Below are positions 24,217 to 39,300 of a stretch of 64,000 bases of DNA, one piece after another. Within the stretch, counting starts at the first letter, position 1, and every line of letters begins with the position of its first letter. Origin of the DNA: Aristolochia californica. Taxonomy: Eukaryota > Streptophyta > Magnoliopsida > Piperales > Aristolochiaceae. A program made the translations under genes and the position numbers. Below the pieces are notes generated by a model. That model did not search any database. It was not told the origin of the DNA and was given only the letters and a program-made list of their open reading frames with translations. Location: assembly GCA_029961685.1 (NCBI GenBank), contig JARWKL010000007.1:14021013-14085012 (forward strand). Direction: 5' to 3'.

Positions 24217-26239
24217 TCATTTCATACAAAAATGTAGCCCGTTACGCATGATAAATCACATTACAATCATCTATGATTAATTATGTCAGCTTTTTGCAAA
24301 TGGGAAAAATAATGGCATGTTTGACTCCAGTAAATATCCCACCGCAAGTTCACTTGAGAATTTAATGAGCGTTTGTTATTCTCTTTAAAAGCTTTGCATC
24401 CATAGCTCATTTGCATCTTTAACATGTTTCAAACATGAATATCCATTTTTAAAACATGTGTGGACGAAATCTCTTTCTTGCAAAATTCCTAGCAATTTGG
24501 GTTAAACTAGTGGAATTTCCCAAAACTGGATAATAAAACTTTTGTGTTCATTTGTGTTAAGTGAATAAATTTTTTTTATTTATATTTGTTATTGTTTTAA
24601 ATTTTTTCCATACATCAACTATAAAATTTTCATTCTCTTGTAAGCTTTTTGCCTTGTTTGGTTTCGGGATGAAGGGAGAGCGAAAAGTCAAAGTTTTGAT
24701 TTAAGAAAAAAGTGTACATCTAAAATGGAAAAGCACAATGCACAATTGTAGCGAGAGATAATTCCAAAGAGTGTCTATAATTTTTAGGGATTGTAAGCTC
24801 TTTTTATTTTTTATATCTTAGGTTTTGCAATCGTCGGGAAAAATTGATGGAAGAGGATTTTTAAGTGAGTGTTGAATTGCAATCCATAAGTCATTTCATA
24901 CAAAAATATAGCCCGTTATGCATTATAGATCAATTTACAATCATCTATGATTGTTACATCAAATTTTTGAAAATGGGCAAAATAATGACTTGTTAGACTC
25001 GGGTAAATATCCCACCGCACGTTCACTTGAGAATTTAATCTGCGTTTGTTATTCTCTTTAAAAGCTTTGGATCCAAAGGTCATTTGAATCTTTAACATGT
25101 TTCAAGCATGCATTTCCATTTTTAAAACATGTGTAGGAAAAATCTCCTTCATGTAAAATTCCAAGCTTAATAGGGTTGGACTAATGGAATTTCCCAAACT
25201 TGGATAACAAAACTTTTGTGTTCTTTTGTGGTGTGTGAATAGTTATTTTTTTATTTCCATTTGTTTTATTTTAAATATTTTCCACACATCAACTATAAGA
25301 TTTTTATTTTGTTGTGATCTTTTTTGCCTTTTTTGTTTACGAGATGAAGGGGGAGCGAAAACTCAAAGTTCTAATTTAAGAAAAAAGTGTACATCTAAAA
25401 TGGAAATGCACAATGCACAAATGTAGAAAGAGATATTTCCAAAGAGTGTCTGTATGTTTTAGGGATCGTATGTAGTCTTTCGTTTTTATATCTAAGGTTT
25501 TGCAATCGTCAGGAAATGGGGGAGATGGGCGATTTTTAACTGAGTGTTGACTTCAAATCCATAAGTCATTTCTTACAAAAATATAGCCGGTTATGCATGA
25601 CAAATCACATTACAACCATCTATGATTGTTAGCTCAACTTTTTGAATATGGGCAAAATAATGGCTTGTTTGACTCGGGCAAATATCCCACCGCACGTTCA
25701 CTTGAGAATTTAAGGAGCGTTTATTATTCTCTTTAAAAGCTTTTGATCCATAGGTCATTTGAATCTTTAACATGTTTCTGGCATGCATATCCATTTTTAA
25801 AACATATGTAGAAAAAATCTCCTTCATGTAAAATTTCAAGATATTAGTTTCGGACTAGTGGAATTTCCCAAACTTGGATAACAAAACTTTTGTGTTCATT
25901 TGTGGTGTGTGAATAAATTTTCTTCATTTACCTTTTTTATTGTTTTAAAGTTTTTTCGTACATCTACTATGAAATTTTCATTTTGCTGTGATCTATTTGC
26001 CTTTTTTGTTTACGGGATAAAGGGAGAGCGAAAAACTCGAAGTTTTGATTTAAGAAAATTGTGTACATCTAAAACGAAAATGCACAACACACATATGTAG
26101 AGAGAGATAATTCCAAAGAGTGTCTGTAATTTTTAAGGATTGTAAGCACCTTTTCGTTTTTATATCTCAGGTTTTGCAATCGTCGGGAAACATGGGTTGC
26201 GAAGGATTTTTAACTGAGTGTTGAATTGCGATCCATAAG
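24217..26239 (+). repeat. HOR trimer (A-B-C)
   Basis: Monomers A 24217-24890, B 24891-25565, C 25566-26239. This is the start of the longest regular run in the window. The B has gaatttaatctgcg, shared with the B at 21518. Confidence 0.93.
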
Positions 26240-28262
26240 TCATTTCATACAAAAATATAGCCCGTTACGCATGATAAATCACATTACAATCATCTATGAT
26301 TAATTATGTCAGCTTTTTGCAAAAGGACAAAGTAATGGCATGTTTGACTCGGGTAAATATCCCATCGCAAGTTCACTTGAGAATTTAATGAGCGTTTGTT
26401 ATTCTCTTTAAAAGCTTTGCATCCATAGCTCATTTGCATCTTTAACAAGTTTCAAACATGCATATCCATTTTTAAAACATGTGTGGATGAAATCTCTTTC
26501 TTGCAAAATTCCAAGCTATTATGGTTAAACTAGTGGAATTTCACAAAATTGGATAACAAAACTTTTGTGTTCATTTGTGTTGGGTGAATAAATTTTCTTT
26601 ATTTATATTTGTTATTGTTTTAAATTTTTTGCATACATCAACTATAAAATTTTCATTTTTTATAAGGTTTTTGCCTTGTTTGTTTTCGGGATGAAGAGAG
26701 AGGGAAAAGTTAAAGTTTTGATTTATGAAATAAGTGTACATCTAAAATGGAAAAGCACAATGCACAATTGTAGGGAGAGATAATTCCAAAGAGTGTCGGT
26801 AATTTTTAGGGATTGTAAGCACTTTTTAGTTTTTATATCTCAGGTTTTGCAATCGTCGGGAAAAATTGGTGGCAGAGGATTTTTAACTGAGTGTTGAATT
26901 GCAATCCATAAGTAATTTCATACAAAAATATGGCCCGTTACGCATGATAAATCACTTTACATTCATCTATGATTGTTAGATAAAATTTTTGAAAATGGGC
27001 AAAATTATGACTTGTTAGACTCGGGTAAATATCCCACCGCACGTTCACTTGAGAATTTAATGAGCGTTTGTTATTCTCTTTAAAAGCTTTGGATCCAAAT
27101 GGTCATTTGAATCTTTAACATGTTTCCAGCATGCATATCCTTTTTTAAAACTTGTGTGGAAAAAATCTCCTTCATGTAAAATTCCAAGCTTAATAGGGTT
27201 GGACTAATGGAATTTCCCAAACTTGGATAACAAAACTTTTGTGTTCATTTGTGGTGTGTGAACAAATATTTTTTATTTACATTAGTTCTGATTTTAAATA
27301 TTTTCCACACATCAACTATAAGATTTTTATTTTTTTCTAAACTTGTTTGCCTTTTTTGTTTACGAGATGAAGGGGGAGCGAAAACTCAAAGTTCTGATTT
27401 AAGAAAAAAGTGTACATCGAAAATGGAAATGCACAATGCACAAATGTAGAGAGAGATATTTCCAAAGAGTGTCTGTATGTTTTACGGATCGTATGCAGTC
27501 TTTCGTTTTTATATCTAAGGTTTTGCAATCGTAGGGAAATGGGGGAGACGGGCGATTTTTAACTGAGTGTTGACTTCAAATCCATAAGTCATTTCTTACA
27601 AAAATATAGCCCGTTACGCATGACAAATCACATTACAACCATCTATGATTGTTAGCTCAACGTTTTGAATATGGGAAAAATAATAGCTTGTTTGACTCGG
27701 ACAAATATCCCACCGCACGTTCATTTGAGAATTTAAGGAGCTTTTGTTATTCTCCTTAAAAGCTTTCGATCCATAGGTCATTTGAATCTTTAACATGTTT
27801 CTGGCATGCATATCCATTTTTAAAACATATGTAGAAAAAATCTCCTTCTTGTAAAATTCCAAGATAATAGTTTTGGACTAGTGGAATTTCCCAAACTTGG
27901 AGAACAAAACTTTTGTGTTCATTTGTGGTGTGTGAATAAATTTTCTTCATTTACTTTTTTTATTGTTTTAAACTTTTTCCATACATCAACTATGAAATTT
28001 TCATTTTGCTGTGATCTATTTGCCTTTTTTGTTTACGGGAGGAAGGGAGAGCGAAAAACTCGAAGTTTTGATTGAAGAAAAATGTGTACATCTAAATTGG
28101 AAATTCACAACACACATTTGTAGAGAGAGATAATTCCAAAGAGTGTGTGTAATTTTTAGGGATTGTAAGCACCTTTTCGTTTTTATATCTCAGGTTTTGC
28201 AATCGTCGGGAAAAATGGGTTGCGGAGGATTTTTAACTGATTGTTGAATTGCAATCCATAAG
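26240..28262 (+). repeat. HOR trimer (A-B-C)
   Basis: Monomers A 26240-26912, B 26913-27588, C 27589-28262. The A has gcaaaaggacaaagtaatgg, shared with the A monomers at 28263, 30288 and 58565. The B has ggatccaaatggtcat, shared with the B monomers at 40393, 42413 and 57216. Confidence 0.93.
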
Positions 28263-30287
28263 TCATTTCATACAAAAATATAGCCCGTTACGCATGATAA
28301 ATCACATTACAATAATCTATGATTAATTATGTCAGCTTTTTGCCAAAGGACAAAGTAATGGCATGTTTGACTCGAGTAAATATCCCATCGCAAGTTCACT
28401 TGAGAATTTAATGAGCGTTTGTTATTCTCTTTAAAAGCTTTGCATCCATAGCTCATTTGCATCGTTAACATGTTTCTAACATGCATATCCATTTTTAAAA
28501 AAATGTGTGGATGAAATCTCTTTCTTGCAAAATTCCAAGCTATTATGGTTAAACTAGTGGAATTTCCCAAAATTGGATGACAAAAAATTTGTGTTCATTT
28601 GTGTTGGGTGAATAAATTTTCTTTATTTATATTTGTTATTGTTTTAAATTTTTTGCATACATCAACTATAAAATTTTCATTTTGTTGTAAGCTTTTTGCC
28701 TTGTTTGTTTTCGGGATGAAGAGAGAGGGAAAAGTCAAAGTTTTGATTTAAGAAAAAAGTGTACATCTAAAACGGAAAAGCACAATGCACAATTGTAGGG
28801 AGAGATAATTCCAAAGAGTGTCGGTAATTTTTAGTGATTGTAAGCACTTTTTAGTTTTTATATCTCAGGTTTTGCAATCGTCGGGAAAAATTGGTGGCAG
28901 AGGATTTTTAACTGAGTGTTGAATTGCAATCCATAAGCCATTTCAGACGAAAATATAGCCCGTTACGGATGATAAATCACTTTACAATCATCTATGATTG
29001 TTAGATCTACTTTTTGAAAATGGGCAAAATAATGACTTGTTAGACTCGGGTAAATATTCCATCGCACGTTCACTTGAGAATTTAATGAGCGTTTTTTATT
29101 CTCTTTAAAAGCTTTGGATCCATAGGTCATTTGAATCTTTAACATGTTTCAAGAATGCATATCCATTTTTAAAACATGTGTCGAAGAAATCTCCTTCATG
29201 TAAAATTCCAAGCTTAATAGGGTTGGACTAATGGAATTTCCAAAACTTGGATAACAAAACTTTTGTGTTCATTTGTGGTGTGTGAACAGATATTTTTTAT
29301 TTACATTAGTTCTGATTTTAAATATTTTCCACACATCAACTATAAGATTTTTATTTTTTTCTAATCTTGTTTGCCTTTTTTGTTTACGAGATGAAGAGGG
29401 AGCGAAAACTCAAAGTTCTGATTTAAGAAAAAAGTGTACATCGAAAATGGAAATGCACAATGCACAAATGCAGAGAGAGATATTTCCAAAGAGTGTATGT
29501 ATGTTTTAGGGATCGTATGCACTCTTTCCTTTTTATATGTAAGGTTTTGCAATTGTCGGGAAACGGGGGAGGCGGGCGATTTTTAACTTAGTGTTGAATT
29601 CAAATCCATAAGTCATTTCTTACAAAAATGTAGACCGTTACGCATGGCAAATCACTTTACAATCATCTATGATTGTTAGCTCAACTTTTTGAATGTGGGC
29701 AAAATAATGTCTTGTTTGACTCGGGCAAATATGCCACCGCACGTTCACTTGAGAATTTAAGGAGCGTTTTTTATTCTCTTTAAAAGCTTTGGATCCATAT
29801 GTAATTTGAATCTTTAACATGTTTTTGGCATGGATATCCATTTTTAAAACATGTGTAGAAAAAATTTCCTTCATGTAAAATTTCAAGATATTAGTTTTGG
29901 ACAAGTGGAATTTCCCAAACTTGGATAACAAAACTTTAGTGTTCATTTGTGGTGTGTGAATAAATTTTCTTCATTTACTTTTTTTATTGTTTTAAACTTT
30001 TTCCGTACATCAACTACGAAATTTTCATTTTGTTATGATCTATTTGCATTTTTTTGTTTACGGGATGAAGGGAGAGCGAAAAACTCGAAGTTTTGATTTA
30101 AGAAAAATGTGTACATTTAAAACGGAAATGCACAACACACATATGTAGAGAGAGATAATTCCAAAGAGTGTCTATAATTTTTAGGGATTGTAAGCACCTT
30201 TTCGTTTTTATATCTCAGGTTTTGCAATCGTCGGGAAAAATGGGTTGCGGATGATTTTTAACTGAGTGTTGAATTGCAATCCATAAG
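28263..30287 (+). repeat. HOR trimer (A-B-C), first of the recently amplified set
   Basis: Monomers A 28263-28937, B 28938-29612, C 29613-30287. The B introduces the markers cgttacggatgataaatc and atgtgtcgaagaaatc, found again at 30961, 32982, 35003, 38374 and (with single changes) 51825 and 55196. The C has catatgtaatttgaatc and tttttggcatggatatcc. Confidence 0.93.
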
Positions 30288-32310
30288 TCATTTCATACAA
30301 AAATATAGCCCGTTATGCATGATAAATCACATTACAATCATCTATGATTAATTATGTCAGCTTTTTGCAAAAGGACAAAGTAATGGCATGTTTGACTCGG
30401 GTAAATATCCCATCGCAAGTTCACTTGAGAATTAAATGAGCGTTTTTTATTCTTTTTAAAAGCTTTGCATCCATAGCTCATTTGCATCTTTAACATGTTT
30501 CAAACATGCATATCCATTTTTAAAACATGTGTGGATGAAATCTCTTTCTTGCAAAATTCCAAGCTATTATGGTTAAACTAGTGGAATTTCCAAAAATTGG
30601 ATAACAAAACTTTTGTGTTCAATTGTGTTGGGTGAATAAATTTTCTTTATTTATATTTGTTATTGTTTTAAATTTTTGGCATACATCAACTATAAAATTT
30701 TCATTTTGTTGTAACCTTTTTGCCTTGTTTGTTTTCGGGATGAAGGGAGAGCGAAAAGTCAAAGTTTTGATTTAAGAAAAAAGTGTATTTCTAAATGGAA
30801 AAGCACAATGCAATATTGTAGGGAGAGATAATTCCAAAGAGTGTCGTTAATTTTTAGGGATTGTAAGCTCTTTTTAGTTTTTATATCTCAGGTTTTGCAA
30901 TCGTCGGGAAAAATTGGTGGCAGAGGATTTTTAACTAAGTGTTGAATTGCAATCCATAAGCCATTTCATACAAAAATATAGCCCGTTACGGATGATAAAT
31001 CACTTTACAATCATCTATGATTGTTAGATCTACTTTTTGAAAATGGGCAAAATAATGACTTGTTAGACTCGGGTAAATATTCCACCGCACGTTCACTTGA
31101 GAATTTAATGAGCGTTTTTTATTCTCTTTAAAAGCTTTGGATCCATAGGTCATTTGAATCTTTAACATGTTTCAAGAATGCATATCCATTTTTAAAACAT
31201 GTGTCGAAGAAATCTCCTTCATGTAAAATTCCAAGCTTAATAGGGTTGGACTAATGGAATTTCCCAAACTTGGATAACAAAACTTTTGTGTTCATTTGTG
31301 GTGTGTGAACAGATATTTGTTATTTACATTAGTTCTGATTTTAAATATTTTCCACACATCAACTATAAGATTTTTATTTTTTTCTAATCTTGTTTGCCTT
31401 TTTTGTTTACGAGATGAAGGGGGAGCGAAAACTCAAAGTTCTGATTTAAGAAAAAAGTGTACAACGAAAATGGAAATGCACAATGCACAAATGCAGAGAG
31501 AGATATTTCCAAAGAGTGTCTGTATGTTTTACGGATCGTATGCAGTCTTTCGTTTTTATATCTAAGGTTTTGCAATCTTAGGGAAACAGGGTAGGCGGGC
31601 GATTTTTAAGTGAGTGTTAACTTCAAGTCCATAAGACATTTCTTACAAAAATATAGCCTGTTACGCATGACAAATCACTTTACAATCATCTATGATTGTT
31701 AGCTGAACTTTTTGAATATGGGTAAAATAATGGTTTGTTTGACTCGGGCAAATATCCCACCGCACGTTCACTTCAGAATTTACGGAGCGTTTGTTATTCC
31801 CATTAAAAGCTTTGGATCCATAGGTCATTTGAATCTTTAACATGTTTCTGGCATGCATATCCATTTTTAAAACATGTGTGGAAAAAATCTCCTTCACGTA
31901 AAATTCCAAGATATTAGTTTTGGACTAGTGGAATTTCCCAAACTTGGATAACAAAACTTTTGTGTTCATTTGTGGTGTGTGAATAAATTTTCTTCATTTA
32001 CTTTTTTTATTGTTTTAAACTTTTACCGTACATCAACTACGAAATTTTCATTGTGTTATGATCTATTTGCGTTTTTTTGTTTACGGGATGAAGGGAGAGC
32101 GAAAAACTCGAAGTTTTGATTTAAGAAAAATGTGTACATTTAAAACGGAAATGCACAACACACATATGTAGAGAGAGATAATTCCAAAGAGTGTCTGTAA
32201 TTTTTAGGGATTGTAAGCACCTTTTCGTTTTTATATCTCAGGTTTTGCAATCGTCGGGAAAAATGGGTTGCGGAGGATTTTTAACTGAGTGTTGAATTGA
32301 AATCCATAAG
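30288..32310 (+). repeat. HOR trimer (A-B-C), near-copy of its neighbours
   Basis: Monomers A 30288-30960, B 30961-31635, C 31636-32310. The B shares gttagatctactttttg with the B at 28938, exactly one HOR (2,023 bp) upstream. The C has a gttattccc variant that continues in the next two trimers. Confidence 0.93.
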
Positions 32311-34331
32311 TCATTTCATACAAAAATTAGCCTGTTACGCATTATAAATCACATTAAAATCATCTATGATTAATTTTGTCAGCTTTTTGCAAATGGACAA
32401 TATAATGGCATGTTTGACTCAGGTAAATATCCCACCGCAAGTTCACTTGAGAATATAATGGGTGTTTGTTATTATCTTTAAAACTTTGCTTCCTTAGCTC
32501 ATTTGAATCTATAACATGTTTCAAACATGCATTTCCATTTTAAAAACATGTGTGGATGAAATCTCTTTCTTGAAAAATTCCAAGCTATTAGGGTTAAACT
32601 AGTGGAATTTCCCAAAATTGGATAACAAAACTTTTGTGTTCATTTGTGTTGGGTGAATAAATTTTCTTTATTTATATTTGTTATTGTTTTAAATTTTTGG
32701 CATACATAAACTATAAAATTTTCATTTTGTTGTAAGCTTTTTGCCTTGTTTGTTTTCGGGATGAAGGGAGAGCGAAAAGTCAAAGTTTTGATTTAAGAAA
32801 AAAGTGTACATCTAAATGGAAAAGCACAATGCAATATTGTAGGGAGAGATAATTCCAACGAGTGTCATTAATTTTTAGGGATTGTAAGCTCTTTTTAGTT
32901 TTTATATCTCAGGTTTTGCAATCGTCGGGAAAAATTGGTGGCAGAGGATTTCTAACTGAGTGTTGAATTGCAATCCATAAGTCATTTCATACAAAAATAT
33001 AGCCCGTTACGGATGATAAATCACTTTACAATCATCTATGATTGTTAGATCAAATTTTTGAAAATGGGCAAAATAATGACTTGTTAGACTCGGGTAAATA
33101 TTCCACCGCACGTTCACTTGAGAATTTAATGAGCGTTTTTTATTCTCTTTAAAAGCTTTGGATCCATAGGTCATCTGAATCTTTAACATGTTTCAAGAAT
33201 GCATATCCATTTTTAAAACATGTGTCGAAGAAATCTCCTTCATGTAAAATTCCAAGCTTAATAGGGTTGGACTAATGGAATTTCCCAAACTTGGATAACA
33301 AAACTTTTTTGTTCATTTGTGGTGTGTGAATAGATATTTTTTATTTGCATTAGTTATTATTTTAAATATTTTCAACACATCAGCAATAAATTTTTTATTT
33401 TGTTGTGATCTTTTTTGCCTTTTTTTTTTACGGGATGAAGGGGGAGCGAAAACTCAAAGTTCTGGATTAAGAAAAAAGTGTGCATCTAAAATGGAAATGC
33501 ACAATGCACAAATGCAGAGAGAGATATTTCCAAAGAGTGTCTGTATGTTTTACGGATCGTATGCAGTCTTTCGTTTTTATATCTAAGGTTTTGCAATCGT
33601 AGGGAAACGGGGTAGGCGGGCGATTTTTAAGTGAGTGTTAACTTCAAGTCCATAAGACATTTCTTACAAAAATATAGCCTGTTACGCATGACAAATCACT
33701 TTACAATCATCTATGATTGTTAGCTCAACTTTTTGAATATGGGTAAAATAATGGTTTGTTTGACTCGGGCAAATATCCCACCGCACGTTCACTTCAGAAT
33801 TTAAGGAGCGTTTGTTATTCCCTTTAAAAGCTTTGGATCCATAGGTCATTTGAATCTTTAACATGTTTCTGGCATGCATATACATTTTAAAAACATGTGT
33901 GGAAAAAATCTCCTTCACGTAAAATTCCAAGATATTAGTTTTGGACTAGTGGAATTTCCCAAACTTGGATAACAAAACTTTTGTGTTCATTTGTGGTGTG
34001 TGAATAAATTTTCTTCATTTACTTTTTTTATTGTTTTAAACTTTTACCGTACATCAACTACGAAATTTTCATTTTGTTATGATCTATTTGCGTTTTTTTG
34101 TTTACGGGATGAAGGGAGAGCGAAAAACTCGAAGTTTTGATTTAAGACAAATGTGTACATTTAAAACGGAAATGCACAACACACATATATAGAGAGAGAT
34201 AATTCCAAAGAGTGTCTGTAATTTTTAGGGATTGTAAGCACCTTTTCGTTTTTATATCTCAGGTTTTGCAATCGTCGGGAAAAATGGGTTGCGGAGGATT
34301 TTTAACTGAGTGTTGAATTGAAATCCATAAG
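32311..34331 (+). repeat. HOR trimer (A-B-C), nearly identical to the next one
   Basis: Monomers A 32311-32981, B 32982-33656, C 33657-34331. The A carries a distinctive set (caaatggacaatataatgg, gcttccttagctcatttgaa, ttggcatacataaac). The same set occurs at 34332 and, with small changes, at 37700, 51154 and 54524. Confidence 0.94.
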
Positions 34332-36351
34332 TCATTTCATACAAAAATTAGCCTGTTACGCATTATAAATCACATTAAAATCATCTATGATTAATTTTGT
34401 CAGCTTTTTGCAAATGGACAATATAATGGCATGTTTGACTCAGGTAAATATCCCACCGCAAGTTCACATGAGAATATAATGGGCGTTTGTTATTATCTTT
34501 AAAACTTTGCTTCCTTAGCTCATTTGAATCTATAACATGTTTCAAACATGCATTTCCATTTTTAAAACATGTGTGGATGAAATCTCTTTCTTGAAAAATT
34601 CCAAGCTATTAGGGTTAAACTAGTGGAATTTCCCAAAATTGGATAACAAGACTTTTGTGTTCATTTGTGTTGGGTGAATAAATTTTCTTTATTTATATTT
34701 GTTATTGTTTTAAATTTTTGGCATACATAAACTATAAAATTTTCATTTTGTAGTAAGCTTTTTGCCTTGTTTGTTTTCGGGATGAAGGGAGAGCGAAAAG
34801 TCCAAGTTTTGATTTAAGAAAAAAGTGTACATCTAAATGGAAAAGCACAATGCAATATTGTAGGGAGAGATAATTCCAACGAGTGTCGTTAATTTTTAGG
34901 GATTGTAAGCTCTTTTTAGTTTTTATATCTCAGGTTTTGCAATCGTCGGGAAAAATTGGTGGCAGAGGATTTCTAACTGAGTGTTGAATTGCAATCCATA
35001 AGTCATTTCATACAGAAATATAGCCCGTTACGGATGATAAATCACTTTACAATCATCTATGATTGTTAGATCAAATTTTTGAAAATGGGCAAAATAATGA
35101 CTTGTTAGACTCGGGTAAATATTCCACCGCACGTTCACTTGAGAATTTAATGAGCGTTTTTTATTCTCTTTAAAAGCTTTGGATCCATAGGTCATTTGAA
35201 TCTTGAACTTGTTTCAAGAATGCATATCCATTTTTAAAACATGTGTCGAAGAAATCTCCTTCATGTAAAATTCCAAGCTTAATAGGGTTGGACTAATGGA
35301 ATTTCCCAAACTTGGATAACAAAACTTTTGTGTTCATTTGTGGTGTGTGAATAGATATTTTTTATTTGCATTAGTTATTATTTTAAATATTTTCAACACA
35401 TCAACAATAAATTTTTTATGTTGTTGTGATCTTTCTTGCCTTTTTTTTTTACGGGATGAAGGGGGAGCGAAAACTCAAAGTTCTGGATTAAGAAAAAAGT
35501 GTGCATCTAAAATGGAAATGCACAATGCACAAATGCAGAGAGAGATATTTCCAAAGAGTGTCTGTATGTTTTACGGAGCGTATGCAGTCTTTCGTTTTTA
35601 TATCTAAGGTTTTGCAATCGTAGGGAAACGGGGTAGGCGGGCGATTTTTAAGTGAGTGTTAACTTCAAGTCCATAAGACATTTCTTACAAAAATATAGCC
35701 TGTTACGCATGACAAATCACTTTACAATCATCTATGATTGTTAGCTCAATTTTTTGAATATGGGTAAAATAATGGGTTGTTTGACTCGGGCAAATATCCC
35801 ACCGCACGTTCACTTAAGAATTTAAGGAGCGTTTGTTATTCCCTTTAAAAGCTTTGGATCCATAGGTCATTTGAATCTTTAACATGTTTCTGGCATGCAT
35901 ATCCATTTTTAAAACATGTGTGGAAAAAATCTCCTTCACGTAAAATTCCAAGTTATTAGTTTTGGACTAGTGGAATTTCCCAAACTTGGATAACAAAACT
36001 TTTGTGTTCATTTGTGGTGTGTGAATAAATTTTCTTCATTTACTTTTTTTATTGTTTTAAACTTTTTCCGTACATCAACTATGAAATTTTCATTTTGCTG
36101 TGATCTATTTGCCTTTTTTGTTTACGGGATGAAGGGAGAGCGAAAAACTCGAAGTTTTGATTTAAGAAAAATGTGTACATCTAAAACGGAAATGCACAAC
36201 ACACATATGTAGAGAGAGATAATTCCAAAGAGTGTGTGTAATTTTTTGGGATTGTAAGCACCTTTTCGTTTTTATATCTCAGGTTTTGCAATCGTCAGGA
36301 AAAATGGGTTGCGGAGGATTTTTAACTGAGTGTTGAATTGCAATCCATAAG
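34332..36351 (+). repeat. HOR trimer (A-B-C), nearly identical to the previous one
   Basis: Monomers A 34332-35002, B 35003-35677, C 35678-36351. Only scattered single-base differences from 32311-34331 are visible over long stretches, including shared private variants (caacgagtgtc, gatttctaactg). This is the youngest-looking pair in the window; identity was not computed. Confidence 0.94.
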
Positions 36352-39300
36352 TCATTTCATACAAAAATATAGCCCATTACGATGATAAATCACTTTACAT
36401 TCATCTATGATTGTTAGAACAAATTTTTGAAAATGGGCAAAATAATGACTTGTTAGACTCGAGTAAATATCCCACCGCACGTTCACTTGAAAATTTAATG
36501 AGCGTTTGTTATTCTCTTTAAAAGCATTGGATCCATAGGTCATTTGAATCTTTAACATGTTTCAAGCATGCATATCCATTTTTAAAACATGTGTGGAAAA
36601 AATTTCCTTCATGTAAAATTCCATGCTTAGTAGGGTTGGACTATTGGAATTTCCCAAACTTGGATAACAAAACTTTTGTGTTCATTTGTGGTGTGTGAAT
36701 AGTTATTTTTTATTTACATTAGTTATTATTTTAAATATTTTCCTAACATAAACTATAAATTTTTTATTTTGTTGTGATCTTTTTTGCTTTTTTTTTTACG
36801 GGATGAAGGGTGAGCGAAAACTCAAAGTTCTGATTTAAGAAAAAAGTGTAGATCTAAAATGGAAATGCACAATGCAGAAATGTAGAGAGAGATATTTCCA
36901 AAGAGTCTTTGTATGTTATAGGGATCGTATGCACTCTTTCCTTTTTATATGTAAGGTTTTGTAATTGTCGGGAAACGGGGGAGGCGGGCGATTTTTAACT
37001 TAGTGTTGACTTCAAATCCATAAGTCATTTCTTGCAAAAATATAGCCCGTTACGCATGACAAATCACTTTACAATCATCTATGATTGTTAACTCAACTTT
37101 TTGAATATGGGCAAAATAATGGCTTGTTTGACTCGGGCAAATATGCCACCGCATGTTAACTTGAGAATTTAAGGTGCGTTTGTTATTCTCTTTAAAAGCT
37201 TTGGATCCATATGTAATTTGAATCTTTAACATGTTTTTGGCATGGATATCCATTTTTAAAACATGTGTAGAAAAAATCTCCTTCATGTAAAATTTCAAGA
37301 TATTAGTTTTGGACAAGTGGAATTTCCCAAACATGGATAACAAAACTTTTGTGTTCATTTGTGGTGTGTGAATAAATTTTCTTCATTTACTTTTTTTATT
37401 GTTTTAAACTATTTCTTTACATCAACTACGAAATTTTCATTTTGTTATGATCTATTTGCGTTTTTTTGTTTACGGGATGAAGGGAGAGCCAAAAACTCGA
37501 AGTTTTGATTTAAGAAAAATGTGTACATTTAAAACGGAAATGCACAACACACATATGTAGAGAGAGATAATTCCAAAGAGTGTCTGTAATTTTTAGGGAT
37601 TGTAAGCACTTTTTCGTTTTTATATCTCAGGTTTTGCAATCGTCGGGAAAAATGGGTTGCGGAGGATTTTTAACTGAGTGTTGAATTGCAATCCATAAGT
37701 CATTTCATACAAAAATTAGCCTATTACGCATGATAAATCACATTAAAATCATCTATGATTAATTTTGTCAGCTTTTTGCAAATGGACAATATAATGGCAT
37801 GTTTGACTCAGGTAAATATCCCACCGCAAGTTCACTTGAGAATATAATGGGCGTTTGTTATTATCTTTAAAACTTTGCTTCCTTAGCTCATTTGAATCTA
37901 TAACATGTTTCAAACATGCATTTCCATTTTTAAAACATGTGAGGATGAAATCTCTTTCTTGCAAAATTCCAAGCTATTAGGGTTAAACTAGTGGAATTAT
38001 CCAAAATTGGATAACAAAACTTTTGTGTTCATTTGTGTTGGGTGAATAAATTTTCTTTATTTATATTTGTTATTGTTTTAAATTTTTGGCATACATCAAC
38101 TATAAAATTTTCATTTTGTTGTAAGCTTTTAGCCTTGTTTGTTTTCGGGATGAAGGGAGAGCGAAAAGTCAAAGTTTTGATTTAAGAAAAAAGTGTACAT
38201 CTAAAATGGAAAAGCACAATGCAATATTGTAGGGAGAGATAATTCCAAAGAGTGTGTCGTTAATTTTTAGGGATTGTAAGCTCTTATTAGTTTTTATATC
38301 TCAGGTTTTGCAATCGTCGGGAAAAATTGGTGGCAGAGGATTTTTAACTGAGTGTTGAATTGAAATCCATAAGTCATTTCATACAAAAATATAGCCCGTT
38401 ACGGATGATAAATCGCTTTACAATCATCTATGATTTTTAGATCAAATTTTAGAAAATGGGAAAAATAATGACTTGTTAGACTCGGGTAAATATTCCACCG
38501 CACGTTCACTTGAGAATTTAATGAGCGTTTTTTATTCTCATTAAAAGCTTTGGATCCATAGGTCATTTGAATCTTTAACATGTTTCAAGAATGCATATCC
38601 ATTTTTAAAACATGTGTCGAAGAAATCTCCTTCATGTAAAATTCCAAGCTTAATAGGGTTGGACTAATGGAATTTCCCAAACTTGGATAACAAAACTTTT
38701 GTGTTCATTTGTGGTGTGTGAATAGATATTTTTTATTTTCATTAGTTATTATTTTAAATATTTTCCAAACATCAACAATAAAAATTTTATGTTGTTGTGA
38801 TCTTTTTTGCCTTTTTTTTACGGGAAGAAGGGGGAGCGAAAACTCAAAGTTTTGGTTTAAGAAAAAAGTGTACATCTAAAATGGAAATGCACAATGCACA
38901 AATGTAGAGAGAGATATTTCCAAAGAGTGTCTGTATGTTTTACGGATCGTATGCAGTCTTTCGTTTTTATATCTAAGGTTTTGCTATCGTAGGGAAACGG
39001 GGTAGGCGGGCGATTTTTAAGTGAGTGTTGACTTCAAGTCCATAAGTCGTTTCTTTGAAAAATATAGCCCATTTCGCATGACAAATCACTTTACCATCAT
39101 ATATGATTGTTAGCTCAACTTTTGGAATATGGGCAAAATAATGGCTTCTTTGACTCGGGCAAATATCCCACCGCACGTTCACTTGAGAATTTAAGGAGCG
39201 TTTGTTATTCCCTTTAAAAGCTTTGGATCCTTAGGTCATTTGAATCTTTAACATGTTTCTGGCATGCATATCCATTTTTAAAACATGTGTAGAAAAAATC

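Noticed and set aside
29638..29946. Minus-strand frames of 60-102 codons as a gene family
   Set aside because: They recur because the monomer recurs. Copies differ at many residues and the longer versions depend on TTG or upstream read-in. Kept only as a low-interest finding to test.
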